In this document: positions 5,458-10,542 of the stretch, piece by piece
How positions within the stretch are numbered: the first letter of the stretch is position 1
Layout: every line of letters starts with the position of its first letter
Assembly (NCBI GenBank): GCA_035620975.1
Contig: DASPFV010000269.1
Span: 1-10,542 of the forward strand
Direction: 5' to 3'
DNA length: 10,542 nt
DNA from: DASPFV01 sp035620975
GTDB taxonomy: Bacteria; Acidobacteriota; Vicinamibacteria; Vicinamibacterales; 2-12-FULL-66-21
Notes under the pieces: generated by a model
Database searches by the model: none
Told to the model about the DNA's origin: nothing
Seen by the model: only the letters and a program-made list of their open reading frames with translations
Made by a program: the position numbers and the translations under genes

Positions 5458-8400
5458 ATGTATCCCCGTTCGATCCTGCCGGCGGTGACGCTGTCGCTGT
5501 TCACCGCATTCATCCCCGCGGCGCTCGCGCAGACGACGTCGGCGATTACCGGCACGGTCGAGGACGCCACCGGCGGCGCCCTGCCGGGCGCGAGTGTGAC
5601 GGTGACCAGCACGGCCACGAACCTGACCCGGAGCGCCGTCACCGGCACCCAGGGACGCTTCGTCGTGCCTTCTCTTCCACCGGGGCGCTACGTGGTGCGC
5701 GTCGAGCTGAGCGGCTTCAAGCCTCACGTGCGGCGTGACGTCGATCTCGCCGTCGCCGAAACGCTGGCGCTCGCGATTACGCTCCAGATTGGAGGGCTCG
5801 AGGTCGAGGATGTCGTCGTGGGAACGATCCCGCTCGTGAACACCTCCAGCTCGGAGCTGAGCTACCTCGTCGGATCGGAGGCGATCGAGTCGCTGCCACT
5901 GAACGGTCGGAACTACACCGACCTCGCGCTGCTCCAGCCCGGCGTGCTGGCGTATCCTCACCGCGACGGCGGATCGGTGGTCGCCCATGGCCTGGGCATG
6001 AGCGTGAACGGGCAGGATCCGCGGTCCAACGTGTACCTGCTGGACGGCACGCTGCAGAACGATTTCACGAACGGCCCTGCGGGCAGCGCCGCGGGCACGA
6101 CGCTCGGGATGGAGAGCGTCCGCGAGTTCCGCGTCGAGGCGAACGCCTACAGCGCCGAGTTCGGCCGCAACTCCGGCGGCCAGATCAACGTCATCACGAA
6201 ATCGGGGTCGAACCAGTGGTCCGGCAGTCTCTACGAATACCACCGGAACGACGCGTTCGACGCGCGCAACTACTTCGACAGCGGCGAGAAGCCCGATTTC
6301 ACGCGGAATCAGTTCGGCGGGTCGCTGGGCGGACCGTTCGAGACGAACCGCACGTTTTTCTTCGTCGGATACGAGGGTCTGATCGAGCGGCTCGGCCGCA
6401 CCATCTCGACTGTCGTTCCCGATGACAATGCGCGCCAGGGCATGCTCCCGAGCGGCACCATCCCGGTGGACCCCGCGGTGGCCCCGTATCTGGCCGAATA
6501 TCCCCAGGCCAACGGCCCCTCGCTCGGCCAGGGGCTCGCGGTCTACGATTTCCCTTTCGACCAGGCTCTCGACCAGCACTTCCTGCAGGGCCGGATCGAC
6601 CACAATTTCTCGGCGAGCCGCCAGGTCTTCGCGCGCTACACGTTCGACGACACGGATCAGTTCCTGCCGACCGACTACCCGCAGTTCCCGAGGAACTTCA
6701 TCTCGCGGAACCAGTTCTTCACTGGCGAGTACCGCCAGGTGTTCTCGGCCCGAACGCTCGGGACCGTGCGGCTGGGGTTCAGCCGGACGCGCATCGGCCA
6801 GAACGTCAGCGCCGACACGTCCCGGCCGCTCCCGGAGTTCGTTCCCGGGCGGGGGCTCATGGGCGACATCGATGTCGGCGGGTTGAGACGGTTCGGGCCG
6901 CAGAGCTCCGCGAACCTCCGACTGGTCCAGAACGTGTTCAGCCTGCAGAACGACCTCGTCCAGACGCGCGGCCGGCACCTCCTGAAAGCGGGCGCCCTCG
7001 TCGAGCACTACCAGGACAACATGGTCAACCCCACGTTCAGCCTGGGGATCTACGCCTTCCCGAACCTGGCGGCGTTCCTGCGCAATGCGCCGAACAACTT
7101 CGTCGGCCTCACGCCCGAGGCGCAGTTCGATCGGTACTGGCGCTTCACGCTGTTCGGCTTCTACCTGCAGGACGATTTCCAGCTCACGCCTCGGCTGACC
7201 GTCAACGGCGGGCTTCGATACGAGTTCAGCACCCTGCCCGAAGACAGGTACGGGCGCGACGTCGCGATGCCGGACCTCTCGGCGTCGGAACCGACGATCG
7301 GCCCCCTGTACGAGAACCCGACCTGGACGAATCTCTCCCCGCGCGCCGGGTTCGCGTGGGATGCCTCCGGCGACGGCCGCACGTCGGTCCGGGGCGGCTA
7401 CGGGCTCTACTTCAACACGAACAACCACCAGAACCTGATCGTCACGGTGACGAACCCTCCCTTCACGCCACGGCCGGTCATTGTCAATCCGACTTTCCCG
7501 AACCCGCCGTTCGACCGCGCGGGCGCGATCTCCATCCGTCCCATCCAGTTCGATCTCGAGAACCCCAGGGTCCACGTGTACAACGTGAACCTCCAGCGCG
7601 AGTGGTGGTGGCGGACCGTCCTCACGGTCGGCTACGCGGGGTCGCGCGGGCTGAACCTGCTCCGGAGCGGCGACGTGAACACCGCGCTGCCCGTGACGCG
7701 GCCCGACGGCACGGTCTTCATCCCGCCGGGCACGCCGCGGCAGAACCGGAGCTTCTCGACCATCGAGCTGAAGAGCAGCGATGGCGACTCGTGGTACAAC
7801 GCGATGATCCTCGACGTGCGCCGGCGCTTCAGCGCCGGCTGGTCGGTCCAGTCGTCCTACACGCTCTCGAAGAGCGAGGACACCACGCAGGCGTCCACCT
7901 TCTTCTCGGACGCGACGAACGGCACGACGTCCGCCATGCCGGAGTACATCCCGGGCTACAACAAGGGGCCGTCCGACTTCGACACGCGCCACAACTGGGT
8001 GCTGAACTTCGTGTGGGAGCTGCCGTTCGCCCGGAACCTCACGGGCCCGGCGCGGAGCGTGCTGCACGGCTGGCAGCTGTCGGGCATCTGGACGATGCGC
8101 AGCGGGCAGCCGCTGACGGTCTTCGTGACCGCCAACCGCTCGCGATCGCAGTGGAATCCCTCGCGCGGGCCCGGTATTGGTCAGGACCGTCCGTCCTACG
8201 CGCCGGGGTACGGCCCCGAGACGGCCGTGCTGGGCCGTCCCGATCGCTGGTTCGACCCGAACGCCTTCGTCCTCCAGCCGGCGGGAACATTCGGCAACAC
8301 CGGCCGGGGCGACCTCCGCGGCCCGGACCTGCGCACGCTCGATCTCGCCCTGACGCGCCAGCTCGCCTGGGCCCGCCTGGGCCAGGCGGGACGGCTCGAG

Positions 8401-8571
8401 TTCCGCCTCGAGGCGTTCAACGTCCTCAACCGCACCAACTTCGGGGTGCCGGAGCTGCGGGCGTTCGGCGGCCAGGCCGATAACGAGCCGCCGCTCGCCA
8501 CCTTCGGGCGCATCAGCACCACCGTCACCTCGTCGCGCCAGATTCAGCTTGGCATCCGCGCGGTTTTCTAG
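5458..8571 (+). CDS. Oar-like TonB-dependent receptor with carboxypeptidase-regulatory-like domain
   Basis: This outer-membrane receptor has 1037 residues. The ATG at 5458 is preceded by GGAG with a 9-nt spacer and begins a good signal peptide (residues 1-24, ending AALA before Q); an ATG at 5437 is less likely. Residues 28-112 form a carboxypeptidase-regulatory-like beta-sandwich (AITGTVEDATGGALPGASVTV, in part). EVEDVVVG (115-122) resembles a TonB box. The plug spans about 125-250, with LPLNGRNYTDLALLQPG (146-162) and SGGQINVITKSGSN (239-252), and a large beta-barrel follows. The last residue is Phe, as expected for BAM-dependent insertion. Energy would come from TonB-ExbBD; the ligand is unknown, with peptides, glycans or oligomers all possible for this class. 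It diverges from the DUF3311-symporter unit, which suggests a joint uptake route. Its C-terminal 467 residues align with the partial receptor at 9141-10542. Confidence 0.93.
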   Translation: MYPRSILPAVTLSLFTAFIPAALAQTTSAITGTVEDATGGALPGASVTVTSTATNLTRSAVTGTQGRFVVPSLPPGRYVVRVELSGFKPHVRRDVDLAVAETLALAITLQIGGLEVEDVVVGTIPLVNTSSSELSYLVGSEAIESLPLNGRNYTDLALLQPGVLAYPHRDGGSVVAHGLGMSVNGQDPRSNVYLLDGTLQNDFTNGPAGSAAGTTLGMESVREFRVEANAYSAEFGRNSGGQINVITKSGSNQWSGSLYEYHRNDAFDARNYFDSGEKPDFTRNQFGGSLGGPFETNRTFFFVGYEGLIERLGRTISTVVPDDNARQGMLPSGTIPVDPAVAPYLAEYPQANGPSLGQGLAVYDFPFDQALDQHFLQGRIDHNFSASRQVFARYTFDDTDQFLPTDYPQFPRNFISRNQFFTGEYRQVFSARTLGTVRLGFSRTRIGQNVSADTSRPLPEFVPGRGLMGDIDVGGLRRFGPQSSANLRLVQNVFSLQNDLVQTRGRHLLKAGALVEHYQDNMVNPTFSLGIYAFPNLAAFLRNAPNNFVGLTPEAQFDRYWRFTLFGFYLQDDFQLTPRLTVNGGLRYEFSTLPEDRYGRDVAMPDLSASEPTIGPLYENPTWTNLSPRAGFAWDASGDGRTSVRGGYGLYFNTNNHQNLIVTVTNPPFTPRPVIVNPTFPNPPFDRAGAISIRPIQFDLENPRVHVYNVNLQREWWWRTVLTVGYAGSRGLNLLRSGDVNTALPVTRPDGTVFIPPGTPRQNRSFSTIELKSSDGDSWYNAMILDVRRRFSAGWSVQSSYTLSKSEDTTQASTFFSDATNGTTSAMPEYIPGYNKGPSDFDTRHNWVLNFVWELPFARNLTGPARSVLHGWQLSGIWTMRSGQPLTVFVTANRSRSQWNPSRGPGIGQDRPSYAPGYGPETAVLGRPDRWFDPNAFVLQPAGTFGNTGRGDLRGPDLRTLDLALTRQLAWARLGQAGRLEFRLEAFNVLNRTNFGVPELRAFGGQADNEPPLATFGRISTTVTSSRQIQLGIRAVF

Positions 8572-8590
8572 GAAGCTTTCAGGGCGTCGG

Positions 8591-8608
8591 CGCCTCCGGA
8601 ACGAGGCG
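8591..8608 (+). terminator. Small hairpin after the first receptor gene
   Basis: CGCCTC and GAGGCG pair over 6 bp around a 6-nt loop, 20 bp past the receptor stop. The following bases (GGAGCCTAAAAT) are not a T-run, so termination is doubtful; TAAAAT (8615-8620) could equally be a -10 for the next gene. Confidence 0.22.
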
Positions 8609-8654
8609 GGAGCCTAAAATCAGCGGCCCGAGCGAGCGCGAGGGCTGGCAGGCC

Positions 8655-9137
8655 ATGGGGCTGGGCCCCCATCACAACAAGAACATGACGTGGCTCGGAT
8701 TCGTGGCGGGAGCGGTGCTGTCGTGGGGCGTGTACGGCGCGATGCTGCACCAGGGACAGGTCAAGCTCGGGAACCCGATGCGCGCGCTGCTGTGCGTCGG
8801 CGTCGCCTACTTCCTGATCGGCGTGCTGGTGCCGGTTGCCGTGCTCGCCTCGCAGGGTCAGGGGCTCCGCGGGTTCAACGGCGCCGGCACCACGTTCGCG
8901 ACCATTGCCGGCGCGCTGGGCGCGCTCGGCGCCGTGTGCATCATCTTCTCGTTCCGCACCGGCGGCACGCCCACCTACGTCATGCCGCTCGTGTTCGGCG
9001 GGGCTCCGCTGGTGAATGTCCTCTACACGATGTACCTCCACCCCCCGCGCGTGCCGCCGAACCCGCTGCTCTACGTGGGGTTCGTCCTCGCGGCGGCCGG
9101 CGCGGGTATGGTCCTGTACTTCAAGCCCCAGAATTGA
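8655..9137 (+). CDS. Five-helix membrane protein resembling one EamA/DMT repeat
   Basis: The protein has 160 residues with five hydrophobic segments at about 11-31, 43-66, 79-100, 106-127 and 137-156, and it ends in a short polar tail (KPQN). Five helices match one EamA unit, half of the usual ten-helix drug/metabolite transporter. Glycine- and alanine-rich helices, and TYVMPLVFGGAPLVNVLY (107-124) with a proline in the helix, fit that fold. The sequence does not show which substrate, if any, it carries. GAGGG (8640-8644) with a 10-nt spacer supports the ATG at 8655; an in-frame ATG at 8685 (MTWLGF) would remove only a soluble, His-containing leader and is a real alternative. It lies 83 bp after the first receptor on the same strand and 3 bp from the stop of the convergent second receptor. 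The EamA assignment is tentative. Confidence 0.78.
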   Translation: MGLGPHHNKNMTWLGFVAGAVLSWGVYGAMLHQGQVKLGNPMRALLCVGVAYFLIGVLVPVAVLASQGQGLRGFNGAGTTFATIAGALGALGAVCIIFSFRTGGTPTYVMPLVFGGAPLVNVLYTMYLHPPRVPPNPLLYVGFVLAAAGAGMVLYFKPQN

Positions 9138-9140
9138 CCG

Positions 9141-10542
9141 TTACCACGCCACCCGCAGCCCGAGCTGTACCTGCCGGGCCGAGGTGACCGTCGATCTGAT
9201 CCGGCCGAAGGTCGGCAGGGGCGCCTGCTGATCGGCGGTGCCCGCGAACACGATCAGGTTGGGCGGGGCGAAGTTCGCGTGGTTGAACACGTTGAAGACC
9301 TCGACGCGCAGATCGACCCGGCCCGATTCGCCGAGCCGGCTCCATCGCGTGCTCTTGACGAGGGAGAGATCCACCGTCTGGAGCCCGGGCCCTTCGAAAT
9401 CGCCGCGCCCCGTATTGCCGAAGGTGCCGGCCGGCTGCACGACGAAGGCAGACGGATCGAACCACTGGTCCGGGCGTCCGACGACAGCGTCCCCGGCGGA
9501 GCGGCCGGGGGCATAGCTCGGACGATCGGGGCCGATACCCGGTCCGAGCGACGGCGCCCACTGCGACCGCGAGCGATTCGTCGAGAGGAACACCGTCAGG
9601 GGCTGCCCGCTACGGAGGGTGGCGATCCCCGAAAGCTGCCAGCCGTCCAGGATCGCTCCCGTCAGACCCTCCATGTCCTCGGCAAACGGGATCTGCCAGG
9701 TGAAGTTCATCACCCAGTTGTGCGTGGCATGGAAGTCCGACAATCCCTTGTTGTAGTCGGGGATGAACTCCGGCATCGCCGAGGTCGTGCCGTTGGTCGC
9801 ATCGGAGAAGAACGTCGAGGCCTGTGTCGTGTCCTCGGCGCGCGACAGCGTGTAGGACGACTGCAGCGACAGGCCGTTGCTCCAGCGGCGGCGCAGCTCG
9901 AGAATGAGCGCGTTGTACCAGGAATCACCGTCGCTGCTCTTCAGCTCGATGGTGGTCCACGCGGGGTTGCGGCGTGGCGTGCCGGGCGGGATGAACACGG
10001 TGCCGTCGGCGAGCGTCGTCGGCTGAGCGAGGTTCACGTCCGAGCTGCGCAGCAGGTGCCGTCCTCTCGCGCCCGCGTAGCCGACGGTCGCGACCGTCTG
10101 GAACGGCAGCTCACGCTGCAGGCTGACGTTCCAGACGTGCAGCCGCGGGTTCTCCAAGTCCCATTGAACCGGGCGGATGGAGATGCTGCCGGTGCTCGGG
10201 AACGGATTCGGGAACGATGGCCGCGGAATGACGGGCCGAGGCGTGAAGGGCGGGTTGGTGACGGTGACAATCAGATTCTGCTGGTTGTTGGTGTTGAAGT
10301 ACAGGCCGTAGCCGCCCCGCAGCGACGTACGGCCGTCACCCGTCACGTTCCACGCGAAGCCGCCGCGGGGCGAGAGGTTTCCGCGCGGGGGACCTTCGAA
10401 GAGACGGCCTACCGTCGGCTCGGTGTCGGTCATGTTTATCAGCGTCGCGTCGCGCCCGTAGATGTCTTCGGGCATCGTGTAGGTTTCGTAGCGCAGCCCG
10501 CCGCTCAGCGTCAGGCGCGAGTTCACCTGGAACTCGTCCTGC
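9141..10542 (-). CDS. Oar-like TonB-dependent receptor, C-terminal part (runs off right edge)
   Basis: The frame is open to the right edge; upstream of the apparent GTG at 10526 it continues with QDEFQ, matching QDDFQ of the first receptor, so the true start is outside the window. The visible 466 residues are the C-terminal half of the beta-barrel and end in Trp, an accepted terminal aromatic for BAM. The signal peptide, regulatory-like domain and plug are not in view. The alignment with the receptor at 5458-8571 is almost gap-free (466 against 467 residues), with long shared stretches such as VTVTNPPFTPRPVI and LQPAGTFGNTGRGD. Over one 83-residue stretch I counted 67 identities by eye. It is a paralogue on the opposite strand with only the EamA-like gene between them. 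The two probably bind related ligands; this is an inference. Confidence 0.92.
   Translation of the reverse strand, partial: QDEFQVNSRLTLSGGLRYETYTMPEDIYGRDATLINMTDTEPTVGRLFEGPPRGNLSPRGGFAWNVTGDGRTSLRGGYGLYFNTNNQQNLIVTVTNPPFTPRPVIPRPSFPNPFPSTGSISIRPVQWDLENPRLHVWNVSLQRELPFQTVATVGYAGARGRHLLRSSDVNLAQPTTLADGTVFIPPGTPRRNPAWTTIELKSSDGDSWYNALILELRRRWSNGLSLQSSYTLSRAEDTTQASTFFSDATNGTTSAMPEFIPDYNKGLSDFHATHNWVMNFTWQIPFAEDMEGLTGAILDGWQLSGIATLRSGQPLTVFLSTNRSRSQWAPSLGPGIGPDRPSYAPGRSAGDAVVGRPDQWFDPSAFVVQPAGTFGNTGRGDFEGPGLQTVDLSLVKSTRWSRLGESGRVDLRVEVFNVFNHANFAPPNLIVFAGTADQQAPLPTFGRIRSTVTSARQVQLGLRVAW

Noticed and set aside
5398..8067. An 889-codon open frame antisense to the first receptor
   Set aside because: Its translation is Arg/Val/Glu/Ala-rich with no recognisable domain, and the sense strand encodes a full receptor with signal peptide and terminal Phe.
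7168..10542. The inverted receptor copies considered as ends of a composite transposon
   Set aside because: The copies encode conserved receptor protein with many silent differences; no transposase, terminal inverted repeats or target duplications are seen.

Overview
The window looks like chromosomal DNA of a high-GC, Gram-negative bacterium, most likely an acidobacterium of the Vicinamibacteria type. The best clue is a pair of large Oar-like TonB-dependent receptors with a carboxypeptidase-regulatory-like N-terminal domain and the phrase LPLNGRNYTDLALLQPG; that lineage carries many of these. The assignment is an inference. No tRNA, rRNA, CRISPR array, transposase, phage gene or plasmid function was seen.

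Layout, left to right. Positions 1-76 (-) are the first 25 codons of a zinc-ribbon protein that runs off the left edge. Positions 255-944 (-) encode a secreted helical protein of unknown function, directly downstream of an MFS transporter gene (974-2308, -). An iron-containing alcohol dehydrogenase (2348-3520, +) diverges from the MFS gene across only 39 bp and converges, with a 3-bp gap, on a sodium:solute symporter (3524-5059, -). The symporter follows a small DUF3311-like membrane protein gene (5173-5379, -). From the other side of a 78-bp divergent region starts a complete TonB-dependent receptor (5458-8571, +). Next comes a five-helix membrane protein resembling a single EamA repeat (8655-9137, +). 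It converges, again with a 3-bp gap, on a second TonB-dependent receptor (9141-10542, -) that is cut by the right edge and is a close paralogue of the first.

How the genes may work together (inference): the receptor at 5458 would bring a ligand across the outer membrane, the DUF3311-like protein plus symporter would take it across the inner membrane with Na+, and the MFS carrier and alcohol dehydrogenase would form a second transport/oxidation unit. No gene gives direct evidence of the substrate.

The structure least explained by genes is a family of short, mostly 7-bp, tandem repeats (GGTTCAA, GGTTGAA, GGCTCGA, GGGCCAG and variants) at gene boundaries. The largest array, about 11 units, lies between the DUF3311-like gene and the symporter. 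A smaller copy forms the last codons and stop of the alcohol dehydrogenase, and related doublets lie after the MFS gene and near the left edge. The rest looks like ordinary transport and metabolism genes; I did not find a clear new defence, mobile or biosynthetic system.
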